The notes: generated by a model not told the origin, from the sequence alone. A DNA stretch of 64,000 nt from Streptomyces sp. APSN-46.1 (GCF_022815725.1 NZ_JALGRF010000001.1:496001-560000), one strand, 5' to 3'. Positions 15,141 to 23,905 are shown, numbered from the stretch's first letter. Program-made: numbers and translations.

Positions 15141-18100
15141 TCACTCCTCCCCGCCGTCGTCGTCATCGTCGAGCCCCGGGGCGTCCGGGTCACGCAGCGG
15201 CCGCAGTCCGTCGACCGGCTGGGAGGCGGTGAAGCTGTAGCGGCCCAGGACGTTCAAATTCCGGTGCTTGAGCGGGGACAGCCGGGCCACGTCCTCATCT
15301 CGGATCTCGTGCCCCTCCGCGCGGAGCTGGGCGACCGCGGCGTCGATGTAGCGCGTGGTCCAGAGCACCACGGCGTTCAGGACCAGGCCGAGCGCACCGA
15401 GCTGGTCCTCCATCCCGTCCCGGTACGCCTGGTGGATGGTGCCCTTCTTGCCGTGGCAGATATCCCGGGCCAGCTTGTGGCGGGACTCCTGGACGGTGAG
15501 CTGCTTGTGCATCTGCCGGCGGTAGGTGTCGTCGACCGGGTCGACCACGGCGAGCAGGTGGAGGGTCTTGGCGATCCGCCCGTACTCGGCGAACGCCTGC
15601 CCCAAGGGGGTGGGATGCCCGTCGCGGCCGAACATCCGCAGCAGGTCGTAGGCGCGGACCTGGTTGGTGACCAGGGATCCGGCCACCCGCAGCATGTCGG
15701 GCCAGGCGGTGAGCACCTTCTTCACGTTCACCTTGTTGCCGGCCAGTGCCTCCAGCGGCCCGTAGTTGCCCAAGGGCTCGCCGCCGGGCATCTGGGCCTT
15801 CCAGAACCGCTGGTCTTCGAGGTCCTTGAAGCGCGGGGAGAAGCGGTAGCCGAGCATCTTGAAGATGCCGAAGACGATGTCGGAGTAGGAGGCGTTGTCG
15901 GTGGCGACCATCTCCGGTTTCACGCCGCCGTCCAGATTCAGCAGGGCGTCCAGGATGAACAGCGAGTCGCGCGGGGTGCCGGGCACCACCATCTGCCCGA
16001 TCCCGATGACCTGGTCGTTGATGGCGTTCAGCCAGGTGACGCCCGTCTTCTTCGCGAAGTACTTGGGGCTGGGGGCGGCGTTGATGGTGCGGACGGGTAC
16101 GACGAAGCGCAGGCCGTCGACGGAGGCGAGCAGGCCCTTGCCCCAGTGCTGGACGATCGGCACCCGGGCCTGGGCCTCGATCAGCGCGGCGTTGGCCGCG
16201 GCGATGGTGTCGGCGCGCAGGTAGTACTGGTCGACGTGGACCAGGCGGGAGCGGGTGAGCGCCTCGGTGTTCAGGTTGATGACCGGGGTCATCCCGATGT
16301 TGCACGCCTCCGAGACGAGCAGCGCGACGACCGAGGTCGTGAGGTCCTTCATGCGGGTCTTCCCGTCGCCCAGGTGCACGAAGGCGTCCAGGAACCCGGT
16401 CCAGGCGTGTACCTCGAACAGCAGGTCCGGCAGGTCGATCTTCGGGAGCATCTTCTCGACCCGCTTGCGCAGCCACGCCAGGGACTTCGGCTCGCCCAGC
16501 GCGTGGAGTTTCTCCACGTTCAGCTTCGCCCGGCCGTTGGGCTGCACCTCGATGCTGATCTTCGCGTCCGCGCCGGCCTCCTCCAGACGCTCGGTCATCT
16601 GCCTCCAGGCCGCGTCCAGCACGGCGACCAGGTCACCGAGGTGCTGTTCGGCGTTCTCGTCCAGGCTCAGGCCCGCCAGGACGTCCTCGCGTACCGCCTC
16701 CCACCCCTTGCCCTGCAAGAGGCGGGCGCGCGGATCGGACCAGCGATGGGACGGGGAAGCGAAGATGTCGCGGCGCTTCAGGGCGCGGAAGAGCTGTTCC
16801 AGCACGCACACCGCGTACGCGTCACGGTCCACCGCACCCTCCGGCAGCTCCGCGTTCGCGTACACCGCCTTGCGCCAGGCCGGCGGCACCAGCCTGTCGT
16901 CGATCTCCCGCGGCAACAAAGGCTTCTCCGTCACCCGGCGCCGCGCCAGGGCAGGCAGGCGCCGCACCCCGGTCAGGACCCGTTTGCCACCGGTCGCGGC
17001 GTCCAGTGCCTTCGACTCGCCCAGCAGCGCGAGGAACGGCTTGACGGTGTTGTAGCGCAACGCCAGCGCGCTGCGCATGGCGGTCTCCGCCGAGTTGTCG
17101 TCCTCCGGGACCAGGCTCACCACCGTGGCGGCCGCACTCGACAGTGCGGTGCGGGGCGCGACCTCCTCCAGGGCCCGCCACAGCGCGGCCACGTCCACAT
17201 CGCAGCCGCTCTCCTCGATGAGCTCCAGCTCCTCGATGAACACCTTCGCCGCCCTGGCCACGATCCGCGACGACTTCTCCAGCTGCGGCAGGGTCGAGAG
17301 CCGTTCCTTGTCCGTGGACCGCTTCGCGGCGCTGATCAGCCTCGTGGCCATCAGGATCTCGAAGAGGTCCAGCGCGTCGTCGATCGCCTTTGCCTCCAGG
17401 TGCCGCATCACCGCGGTGAGCATCGCCGTGCGCTTCGGCTCGCTGGTCCGCTCCAGCTTCGGGGCCTTGGTGCCCAGCCCATACCGGGCCAGCGCCGCAA
17501 GCCGGTTCGGCGGGATCTTGTTCAGCTTCACCCGCCCCAGCTGGAACGAGGAGATGTCGTCGACCCGCTCCAGCGCCGCCTTCATCGCGGTGCCCGTGGT
17601 CCGCGTCGGCGGCCGGCGCAGCGACTCCAGGTACGAATACCGCTTGCCCTCCGGCGTCTTCAGCGTGGCCACCAGATCACCCGGCAGAGCCGGGTCCGCA
17701 CGGTGTGCTGCCTTCGCGACCGTGGTGTGCAACCGCTTCTCCGCGATTCCGCGGACCTCGGCCACCTGCCGGGCCAGCACCGAGACGCCCGGCAGCAACA
17801 CCCTGTTCCGGCGCAGCCAGCCCACTGCGTGGTCGAACAGAGCCTTCGGCCCCTCGGAGTGCGCCGTCCACGCCCGCCCGTGCAAGAAGATCCGGAACCT
17901 CCGGCCCTGGACGTGGTCCTCGTACAGGTGGTAGCCGTACGCGTCGCGGATCTCCCACGCATGCTCATACGGCGTCATCTGCCGCTCGGTGTACCGCTTG
18001 ATGCAGGAGACATCCTGGATCTCCAGCTGCTCGGCAAGGTGCTCCACCACCGGCCACGGAACAGCGAGAGGGTCCTCCAGGAACAGGCCGATGTACCGGA

Positions 18101-18275
18101 CCGTACAGATCTGGAGGGCGAAGCCCAGGCGGTTGTGGTCACCGCGCCGCTTCGCGATCAGCCTCCGGTCCTCGTCATCGAGGAAGAAGAAGCGCTCCAG
18201 CTCGGGCCTCGTCGGTTCCTCGGCGAACGCTCCGAACGCTTCGGCCTGCTCATCAGTCAAGAATTCCACGGGCAT
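15141..18275 (-). CDS. tnpA: Tn3-family transposase TnpA
   Basis: A 1,044-residue Tn3-type transposase, near the family's usual length of about 1,000. The start at ATG 18275 (MPVEFLTDEQAEAFGAF) matches the family N-terminus; codons upstream in the same frame do not. Residues 1-170 are the DUF4158-type N-terminal domain (RGDHNRLGFALQICTVRYIG). The catalytic part includes MVATDNASYSDIVFGIFKML with the catalytic Asp region, NQVRAYDLLRMFG, and the glutamate-containing GMEDQLGALGLVLNAVVLWT. The frame is uninterrupted. It lies at the right end of the transposon with its 5' end about 90 bases from the terminal repeat. Confidence 0.94.
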   Translation of the reverse strand: MPVEFLTDEQAEAFGAFAEEPTRPELERFFFLDDEDRRLIAKRRGDHNRLGFALQICTVRYIGLFLEDPLAVPWPVVEHLAEQLEIQDVSCIKRYTERQMTPYEHAWEIRDAYGYHLYEDHVQGRRFRIFLHGRAWTAHSEGPKALFDHAVGWLRRNRVLLPGVSVLARQVAEVRGIAEKRLHTTVAKAAHRADPALPGDLVATLKTPEGKRYSYLESLRRPPTRTTGTAMKAALERVDDISSFQLGRVKLNKIPPNRLAALARYGLGTKAPKLERTSEPKRTAMLTAVMRHLEAKAIDDALDLFEILMATRLISAAKRSTDKERLSTLPQLEKSSRIVARAAKVFIEELELIEESGCDVDVAALWRALEEVAPRTALSSAAATVVSLVPEDDNSAETAMRSALALRYNTVKPFLALLGESKALDAATGGKRVLTGVRRLPALARRRVTEKPLLPREIDDRLVPPAWRKAVYANAELPEGAVDRDAYAVCVLEQLFRALKRRDIFASPSHRWSDPRARLLQGKGWEAVREDVLAGLSLDENAEQHLGDLVAVLDAAWRQMTERLEEAGADAKISIEVQPNGRAKLNVEKLHALGEPKSLAWLRKRVEKMLPKIDLPDLLFEVHAWTGFLDAFVHLGDGKTRMKDLTTSVVALLVSEACNIGMTPVINLNTEALTRSRLVHVDQYYLRADTIAAANAALIEAQARVPIVQHWGKGLLASVDGLRFVVPVRTINAAPSPKYFAKKTGVTWLNAINDQVIGIGQMVVPGTPRDSLFILDALLNLDGGVKPEMVATDNASYSDIVFGIFKMLGYRFSPRFKDLEDQRFWKAQMPGGEPLGNYGPLEALAGNKVNVKKVLTAWPDMLRVAGSLVTNQVRAYDLLRMFGRDGHPTPLGQAFAEYGRIAKTLHLLAVVDPVDDTYRRQMHKQLTVQESRHKLARDICHGKKGTIHQAYRDGMEDQLGALGLVLNAVVLWTTRYIDAAVAQLRAEGHEIRDEDVARLSPLKHRNLNVLGRYSFTASQPVDGLRPLRDPDAPGLDDDDDGGEE

Positions 18276-18360
18276 GTGGCGGACGTAACCAGCCGCCGCG
18301 AGTGGTCGTGGATCTTCCACCGAAGATCCACACGAAGTCGATCACGTGTGCTACGCGGTC

Positions 18361-18402
18361 AAGATCAAGTGCTTAGCGCTAATGGCTGTACCGATGGTCC
18401 CC
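18361..18402 (-). repeat. right terminal inverted repeat of the Tn3-family transposon
   Basis: Read on the complement it begins GGGGACCATCGGTACAGCC, as does the left end at 1834, and matches for about 41 bases with two differences (GCGCTAAGCACTT here, GCGATAAGCAGTT on the left). Confidence 0.88.
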
Positions 18403-18433
18403 AAGGCCGGTCCCGTCTCGCCCGTCCGGCGGA

Positions 18434-19171
18434 TCACTCCTGCGCGGATCCTTCGCCGGAGGGCGGGACGTGGGTTTGCCGAGCAATGATCCGGCGACCG
18501 GTGACACGGGCGGGCGTGATGACCACCCAGAGATCACGGTCGCCTCCCGCCCAAGGCGTGGAGTACGCCTGCTCCTCCAGTCGGCGCACTGCGTCGGGGG
18601 CCGTGACGGTGCGAGCCTCGCCGACGACCAGGACGCTCCACCCCTGGCTCAGCGCGTCATCGACGTGATCCACCTCGAAGGCGGTCTCATGGCCGGCGGC
18701 GGCTGCCGGAAGCGCATGCGGTGCCGTTCGGAACGCCACCTCCCCTTCCGAGATGAAGTAGTTGACCGGCAGAATGGCAGGTCCCTGCGATGTGTTCACG
18801 GACACTCTGCCCACGCCATGTGTTCCCAGCAGGGAGCGGCACTCGTCGATGTCCAGCTCGACGAACTCCGGATGGTAGGGGGCCTTACCAATGCCCGGCG
18901 GCAGATCCACAGTCCCACCCGTCAGCTCCATGACCGTCGTCTTCAGAGCCTCCGCCAGGCGCAGGAGGAAGCTGATGTCGTGCGTGGCAGCACGTTCCTC
19001 CACGTACTGAATGTAGGTGGGCGCGCAACCGGCCCTCGCGGCGATCTCTTCCCGCGTGAGCCCGAGCTGTTTCCGGCGTGCCGCCACACGCCGGCCGATG
19101 TCGCCTGCTCTGCCTTTGGGACCCGGCGCGGCGGGGCCTCGCAGAGGGTTCTCGGACATGGACGCATCCAT
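18434..19171 (-). CDS. HTH (XRE) regulator fused to a pyridoxamine-5'-phosphate-oxidase-like domain
   Basis: A 245-residue two-domain protein. Residues 25-85 are an XRE-type HTH (IGRRVAARRKQLGLTREEIA, then AGCAPTYIQYVEE). Residues 105-225 form a split-barrel PPOX-like domain (ECRSLLGTHGVGRVSVNTSQ, then PVNYFISEGEVAFRT and GWSVLVVGEARTV), a fold that binds flavin, heme or F420. A redox- or flavin-sensing repressor is therefore plausible. It lies next to an Acg-type nitroreductase on the same strand (67 bases upstream), fitting a role in low-oxygen or nitrosative control. ATG 19171 follows GAAGGG; ATG 19159 is an alternative. Confidence 0.85.
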   Translation of the reverse strand: MDASMSENPLRGPAAPGPKGRAGDIGRRVAARRKQLGLTREEIAARAGCAPTYIQYVEERAATHDISFLLRLAEALKTTVMELTGGTVDLPPGIGKAPYHPEFVELDIDECRSLLGTHGVGRVSVNTSQGPAILPVNYFISEGEVAFRTAPHALPAAAAGHETAFEVDHVDDALSQGWSVLVVGEARTVTAPDAVRRLEEQAYSTPWAGGDRDLWVVITPARVTGRRIIARQTHVPPSGEGSAQE

Positions 19172-19238
19172 CCCTTCGTCGGGTTCAGCGGCGGGGTTCC
19201 CACCACGACGTCAGCAGACGCTGGAGCAGACGCTGGGA

Positions 19239-20228
19239 CTACTCGATGTCGAGCACCTCTTGCACGGGCCGACGTGGCGTGTCGGGGCCCGGGGGGCCGT
19301 ATCCGAGGCGAAGCACCATCTGGACGAATCCCACGGCCGACCCCGGATCCCGCACAGCCCAGCGCAGCTCTGGCCATTCGAGGGCGTGCGACGTGAGCGA
19401 GGTCGCGAGCCCGTCCAAGGTGGCTTGGAGCAGGACTCGCTCCATCGCCTGACCCGCATGCAGCCAGTCCTGCGGCCGATCGGTGGCGGTGCCCAGCAGG
19501 GCCAGCTGAGGTGCGTTCTCGAACGTGGTCGCCTTGCGGCCGACCACAGCGCGCCTGCCGGCGAAGTCGCGCACGGGTGCCTTGCCATCCCGCTTGCGTG
19601 GCCCGAAGGCGTAGTCCGGGATCCCGTCGGTCGCCGTATCGACAGCGGCGGAACCGATGCGGATCCAGCGCTCGGTGTCCTCGGAGGCGGTGGCGTCCAG
19701 GGCGTCGCGGCCTTCGGCGTCGTGGACCAGGTCAAGCAGCGACTCCACGTGCCATGCGGAGGGAAAGACCAGGCGCGCTCCCTCCAGGAGGGCGGCGCCA
19801 CACAGCTCGTCCTTGATGGCTGCGGGTACCTCCTCGTCCGTGAAGGGGTGGCGGCTGGTGTGCCGCCGATGGATCGCGGGATACAGCTGAGCGAGGTCGC
19901 TCTCGCGGGAGACGGGCTCGGTCAGCTGCACCGTTGCGAGCAGCTGCGGATCCCCGGGGTCAGGGAGCAGCCGGGTGGCCGGCTCCCAGCCCGCGTGAGC
20001 GGCAGCGACGCGCAGGTTGAACAGTGCGGCGCCGCAGCCCAGGTGTAGGGCGCGAGTGGTGGGGTCAGCGTGAGGCATGGTGCGCCCGAGGTCGGAGCGC
20101 ACCTGGAAGGTGCTGCTGTCGCGCAAGAAGCGGAACCTCCACGGCTGCGCGTTGTGCATGGACGGAGCGGCCGTGGCGTCCTTGACGAGCGCAGTCACGG
20201 CCTGCGCAGTGAGCGCCTCTCCTGTCAC
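19239..20228 (-). CDS. Acg-family nitroreductase-like FMN-binding protein
   Basis: A 329-residue two-lobed nitroreductase homologue of the Acg family, dormancy-associated flavoproteins in actinobacteria that sequester or use FMN. GTG 20228 is preferred because GGGAGG lies about 7 bases upstream and the family alignment begins at ALTAQAVTALVKDATAAPS, followed by HNAQPWRFRF. The second lobe contains RRHTSRHPFTDEEVPAA and the C-terminal ELRWAVRDPGSAVGFVQMVL block. It probably forms a unit with the HTH-PPOX regulator and is divergent from the membrane-protein/lactate dehydrogenase/NarK block, whose promoter region carries a DevR-like box. Confidence 0.85.
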   Translation of the reverse strand: MTGEALTAQAVTALVKDATAAPSMHNAQPWRFRFLRDSSTFQVRSDLGRTMPHADPTTRALHLGCGAALFNLRVAAAHAGWEPATRLLPDPGDPQLLATVQLTEPVSRESDLAQLYPAIHRRHTSRHPFTDEEVPAAIKDELCGAALLEGARLVFPSAWHVESLLDLVHDAEGRDALDATASEDTERWIRIGSAAVDTATDGIPDYAFGPRKRDGKAPVRDFAGRRAVVGRKATTFENAPQLALLGTATDRPQDWLHAGQAMERVLLQATLDGLATSLTSHALEWPELRWAVRDPGSAVGFVQMVLRLGYGPPGPDTPRRPVQEVLDIE

Positions 20229-20403
20229 CGGACACCTCCCTGGAGGAGCCGACGGGCCTGTCCAAGCGTTCCCGCCTCTCGCTTCACGATAGTCGTGGCA
20301 CATGACGGCCGCCGCTCAGCCCGTCGGCAGCGGCACGGCGCACACCTTGACCCGCAGAAAGAGAGCGCCTGCGCAATAGCGCCATCCGGCACATATACGC
20401 TCG

Positions 20404-20425
20404 TTTCGTGACTTCCGTCCCGGAA
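20404..20425 (+). promoter_or_regulatory. DevR/OsdR-type dormancy box
   Basis: TTTCGTGACTTCCGTCCC followed by GGAA forms an imperfect palindrome (TTTCGTGAC versus TTCCGGGAC across TTCC), close to the GGGAC-4N-GTCCC actinobacterial DevR/DosR box. It lies 44 bases upstream of the ATG at 20469. Confidence 0.6.
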
Positions 20426-20468
20426 TCCTGGCTCATCGAAGCTTCTGTCACCTTCGAAAGGCAAGCCA

Positions 20469-21020
20469 ATGACCACGCTTGTCCCGGGCACTGAACAGAC
20501 GATTGCCCTGAGCTTCACCGGCCGCGAGTGGTGGGCGATCATCCACGGCTTGATTCTCGGCGCCGCGTTCCTGCTCGCGTTCGCCGGCGGGCTTGCCGAG
20601 CTCTACAGCCTCAAGCCCGCGTTGATGACGCGCGAAGGAGTGGTTCGGCGCATGCGGCGGGTACGGATCGGCGTCACTGCCATGGCTGTGGCGGCGTGGG
20701 CGACCGTGATTACCGGGACGTGGGTCGTCTACCCCTGGTACCGGGAGAAGATCCCGAGCAGCCCCAGGTCGGAGCTGCTCGCCGACCCCGCCATCGCGGA
20801 CTGGCACGAATTCGGCATGGAGTGGAAGGAGCATATCGCCTGGTTCAGTCCGATCCTGGCCACCGCCGTCGCCTTCATCGTCTGGTACTACGGCCCGGGC
20901 CTGATCCGGCACAACCGGGTCCGCCATACCACCATCACCTTGTTCGTCCTTGCCTTCGCCTTCGCCGCGATCGCCGGGGCACTCGGTGCCTTCATCACCA
21001 AGGTCGCACCAGTCCAATAA
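20469..21020 (+). CDS. membrane protein of the low-oxygen block, four TM segments
   Basis: A 183-residue integral membrane protein. Hydrophobic segments lie at about residues 22-45 (WWAIIHGLILGAAFLLAFAG), 68-90 (IGVTAMAVAAWATVITGTWV), 126-145 (AWFSPILATAVAFIVWYYG) and 158-178 (ITLFVLAFAFAAIAGALGAF). It has the look of a small cytochrome- or quinone-associated membrane subunit, with conserved-looking His and Trp residues near the membrane, but I cannot name the family. AAAGG precedes the ATG. It is the first gene of an apparent operon with 21049, the lactate dehydrogenase and the NarK-type transporter, under the DevR-like box. Confidence 0.78.
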   Translation: MTTLVPGTEQTIALSFTGREWWAIIHGLILGAAFLLAFAGGLAELYSLKPALMTREGVVRRMRRVRIGVTAMAVAAWATVITGTWVVYPWYREKIPSSPRSELLADPAIADWHEFGMEWKEHIAWFSPILATAVAFIVWYYGPGLIRHNRVRHTTITLFVLAFAFAAIAGALGAFITKVAPVQ

Positions 21021-21048
21021 CCCAGGGCACCAAAGGAAGGCCGACGGC

Positions 21049-21423
21049 ATGGAATCCAGGAGCGGGGCAATCCCCTCGGAGGGAAGAGGGCAGGATGAAT
21101 TCCCCCTCAGCGAAAAGGCGGAAGGACCAATCTCGGCAGCAATCATCGCCGCAGGCATCGGCGCCGCCGTGCTCGGCCTGCTCACCACGCTTGCCGAGGC
21201 AAACGCGAGCGTGAAAGACGCGATGGAGTGGAGCACCTCTGTCGGTCCCCTCTCCGGCAAGACCACTCTGGCCGTAGTGGTCTGGCTGCTGGCGTGGGCC
21301 GCGCTGCACGCCGCGCTGCGCAGCAAGCCGTACGAGACAACTCGCGCCCTCGTCATCAGCCTCGTGCTCATCGGGCTGGGCGTCCTTGGCACCTTCCCGG
21401 AGTTCTTTCAGATCTTCGGCTGA
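21049..21423 (+). CDS. small membrane protein, 124 aa
   Basis: A 124-residue protein with a charged N-terminus and three hydrophobic segments (ISAAIIAAGIGAAVLGLLTT, TTLAVVVWLLAWAALHAALR and ALVISLVLIGLGVLGTFP). ATG 21049 has GGAAGG about 9 bases upstream and lies 28 bases after the previous stop. Its adjacency to the four-TM protein suggests the two form a complex. No family assigned. Confidence 0.75.
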   Translation: MESRSGAIPSEGRGQDEFPLSEKAEGPISAAIIAAGIGAAVLGLLTTLAEANASVKDAMEWSTSVGPLSGKTTLAVVVWLLAWAALHAALRSKPYETTRALVISLVLIGLGVLGTFPEFFQIFG

Positions 21424-21472
21424 AAACGTGCAGGCCCGTTCGGTCCTCTACCGCGGCGATGGAGGGTGCGCC

Positions 21473-22480
21473 TTGGAGATCCTCGCCTACGAGGTACAGC
21501 ACGATGAGCAGCCGCTGCTGGAGCGCGCTGTCAGAGACCGGCATGCGGTGCGCTGCCTGGAGGTGTTCCTCGACGAGGACACGGCTCCCTTGGCCGCCGG
21601 GTACCGGGTGGTGTCCACGGGCGTCAACGCCCGGCTCGACGCCCCCGTGCTGCGCCGGCTGGCCGAGGGCGGGACAAGGATGATCGCCCAGCGCTCCACC
21701 GGGTTCAACAACATCGACCTCCCCGTTGCCGAAGAGCTGGGCTTCACCGTGAGCAGGGTCGCTCACTACTCTCCGTATGCGGTGGCGGAGTTCGCCTGGG
21801 CGCTCGCACTGGCGGTCGACCGCAGGGTGGTCCGGGCCGCCCACCGCGCCCGCGAGTTCGACTTCCGGCTCACCGGGCTGATGGGCCGCGACATCCACGG
21901 CATGACCGTCGGGATCATCGGGACCGGCAAGATCGGCGAGGTTTTCACCCGTATCGCCCACGGCTTCGGCTGCCGCCTGCTCGGCCGGGACATTACCGAG
22001 AACCCCACCTGCCTCACCCTCGGGCTGCAGTACACGGACCTTGACCAGCTGCTCGCCGAATCCGACCTGATCAGCCTGCATCTGCCGCTGCTGCCCGAAA
22101 CCCACCACCTCATCGACGCCCGCGCACTGGACCTCATGAAGGACGACGCCATCCTGATCAACACAGGCCGCGGCGGGCTCATCGACGCACACGCCCTGGT
22201 CGAGACGCTGCGCGCGGGCCGGCTCGACGGCGTCGGCCTTGACGTGTACGAGGAGGAAGCCGGGCTCTTCTACCTTGACAAGTCCATCGGGGGGATCACC
22301 GACGACACCCTCGCCCGGCTGATGACCTTCCCTCAGGTGCTCGTCAGCTCCCACCAGGCGTACTTCACCCGCACCGCGGTCGGTGAAATCGTCGACACCA
22401 CCATCCGCAACATCGATGACTACCTCGCAGGCCGTACCAACGAGAACACCCTCGTTCCCCGGACAGCCCAGCTCATGTGA
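21473..22480 (+). CDS. ldhA: D-lactate dehydrogenase (LdhA-type 2-hydroxyacid dehydrogenase)
   Basis: A 335-residue NAD-dependent D-2-hydroxyacid dehydrogenase that most resembles LdhA, reducing pyruvate to D-lactate. TTG 21473, with GGAGG (21461-21465) at proper spacing, aligns with the family start (LEILAYEVQHDEQPLLERAV); longer frames have no support. The Rossmann motif is TVGIIGTGKIGEVFTRIAHG (about 147-166). The catalytic Arg is probably in INTGRGGLIDA, the Glu in DVYEEEAGLF, and the His in SSHQAYFT. In this block it would regenerate NAD without oxygen. It lies between the small membrane protein and NarK in one apparent operon. Confidence 0.9.
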   Translation: MEILAYEVQHDEQPLLERAVRDRHAVRCLEVFLDEDTAPLAAGYRVVSTGVNARLDAPVLRRLAEGGTRMIAQRSTGFNNIDLPVAEELGFTVSRVAHYSPYAVAEFAWALALAVDRRVVRAAHRAREFDFRLTGLMGRDIHGMTVGIIGTGKIGEVFTRIAHGFGCRLLGRDITENPTCLTLGLQYTDLDQLLAESDLISLHLPLLPETHHLIDARALDLMKDDAILINTGRGGLIDAHALVETLRAGRLDGVGLDVYEEEAGLFYLDKSIGGITDDTLARLMTFPQVLVSSHQAYFTRTAVGEIVDTTIRNIDDYLAGRTNENTLVPRTAQLM

Positions 22481-22547
22481 GCAGTCGCAGATGCCCACGC
22501 GACGTCATCGAGGCGACGCCTGGCAACTATCCGGGAGAGGCAGAGCT

Positions 22548-23756
22548 ATGGGCCGGAGCGACGGGCCGCAGCCGAAGCAGGCCGCGGCTTTCACCCAGCC
22601 CACCCGGATGCTTGCCCTTGCGACGGTCGGGTTCACGATCAGCTTCTGGGCCTGGGCGCTGCTGGCGCCGCTCGGTCCGACGCTGCGGCAGGAACTGAAC
22701 CTCACCTCGCTTCAGCAGTCCCTGGTCGTGGCGGTCCCCGTGATCGTCGGCTCGCTCGGCCGGATCCCCATCGGTGCCATCACCGACCGCGTCGGCGCAC
22801 GCCGGATGTTCCCCCTCGTCGTCGCCTTGACCATCCTTCCCGTGCTCTACCTCGGACACCTGGCCGATTCACTGGCCGAAGTGCTCGCGAGCGGCTTCCT
22901 CCTGGGCCTCGCCGGTACGACGTTCACCATCGGCGTGCCCTTCGTCAACGCCTGGTACCCGCCCGGGCGCCGGGGCCTGGCCCTCGGACTCTTCGGGCTC
23001 GGAGGGCTCGGCACCGCCATCTCGGGATTCACCACGGTCCAGCTGGCCGACGCCGCGGGACGCAGTTTCCCCTTCGACCTGGTCGCAACCCTCCTGGCCG
23101 CCTATGCCCTCACTGCGAGCCTGCTCCTGCACGACAAGCCAGAGCGTCCTGTCACGACCGGGTCGGTGCTCGCGCGCGCTGCAACGGCGCTACGCATGCC
23201 CGCGACCCTGCAACTGGCCCTGCTTTACGCCGTCGCTTTTGGCGGCTTCGTCGCCTTCAGCGTCTACCTGCCCACCTACCTCACCACGGCCTACGGTCTC
23301 GGACGCTCCGACGCCGCTGCACGAACAGCGGGCTTTGTCATGCTCGCCATCGCCATGCGCCCGGTCGGAGGATGGCTTTCCGACCGTACTCACCCCGTCC
23401 CGGTGCTCACCGGCGCGTACGCGGCATTGTCCGCACTCGCACTCGTAGCGGCACTCGAGCCACCCCTGATCCCGATCGGGACGATAGCCTTCCTGGGCAT
23501 GGCCGCTGCCCTCGGGGCCGCCGGAGGCGCCGTGTTCGCACTGGTGGCACGCCTCATTCCCCCGGAGCGGGTCGGGTCCGTCACCGGGGTCGTCGGCGCA
23601 GCGGGCGGAATGGGGGGCTTCTTCCCGCCGCTGGTCATGGGCACAATCCACAGCGCCGTGCACGACTACACCTGGGGATTTGTGCTACTCGCGATCACCG
23701 CGGCGGCAACCAGTGCATTCACAGCAATATCCGTACGCCGCCGCGCCACTCGCTGA
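22548..23756 (+). CDS. narK: NarK-type nitrate/nitrite MFS transporter
   Basis: A 402-residue MFS transporter with about 12 membrane segments and the features of the nitrate/nitrite porter family: FTISFWAWALLAPLGPTLRQ in TM1, the GSLGRIPIGAITDRVGARRM loop, and Gly-rich nitrate signatures GLAGTTFTIGVPFVNAWYPP and AALGAAGGAVFALVARLIPP. ATG 22548 has GAGAGG about 8 bases upstream. It is the last gene of the low-oxygen block. No nitrate reductase genes are in the window, so it would serve a reductase encoded elsewhere. Confidence 0.9.
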   Translation: MGRSDGPQPKQAAAFTQPTRMLALATVGFTISFWAWALLAPLGPTLRQELNLTSLQQSLVVAVPVIVGSLGRIPIGAITDRVGARRMFPLVVALTILPVLYLGHLADSLAEVLASGFLLGLAGTTFTIGVPFVNAWYPPGRRGLALGLFGLGGLGTAISGFTTVQLADAAGRSFPFDLVATLLAAYALTASLLLHDKPERPVTTGSVLARAATALRMPATLQLALLYAVAFGGFVAFSVYLPTYLTTAYGLGRSDAAARTAGFVMLAIAMRPVGGWLSDRTHPVPVLTGAYAALSALALVAALEPPLIPIGTIAFLGMAAALGAAGGAVFALVARLIPPERVGSVTGVVGAAGGMGGFFPPLVMGTIHSAVHDYTWGFVLLAITAAATSAFTAISVRRRATR

Positions 23757-23827
23757 CACGCCTGAGCGAGCCAGAGCTGCCCACCCACGGAGCCGGACCC
23801 CGCCACGCACTCGACCCGAACACCCCC

Positions 23828-23850
23828 GGCCGCACTTTCACAGTGCGGCC
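23828..23850. terminator. bidirectional hairpin between narK and the DUF305 gene
   Basis: GGCCGCACT (23828-23836) and AGTGCGGCC (23842-23850) form a perfect 9-bp stem with a TTCAC loop between two convergent genes. Confidence 0.65.
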
Positions 23851-23905
23851 AGGTCCGCCTCCTCCACCGGGCTCGACCGACTGCCCGCTGCGCTCCGTGC
23901 CCGGG

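Larger units (their letters stand above)
1834..18402. mobile_element. Tn3-family transposon, about 16.6 kb, with cargo
   Basis: The segment is bounded by inverted ends that both begin GGGGACCATCGGTACAGCC (1834 rightward; 18402 leftward on the complement) and stay matched for about 41 bases with two differences. GGGG-starting ends of about 38-41 bp are typical of the Tn3 family. Inside the right end lies a Tn3-type TnpA; a serine resolvase with repeated candidate sites lies further in. Cargo includes regulators, hydrolases, a DNA repair protein, a SET-domain methyltransferase and nested IS982 and IS630 copies. The 5-base flanks (GCCCT at 1829-1833; AAGGC at 18403-18407) are not a target duplication, so one end has probably been rearranged or the element arose by recombination between copies. 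Confidence 0.82.

Noticed and set aside
1829..18407. Possible 5-bp target duplication around the Tn3-family transposon
   Set aside because: The flanks are GCCCT and AAGGC, so no duplication exists at the present borders.
15264..18668. Very long open frame antisense to the Tn3 transposase
   Set aside because: It is the expected mirror of a high-GC gene: composition is Gly/Arg/Val-rich with no family, while the minus-strand TnpA has complete transposase motifs.
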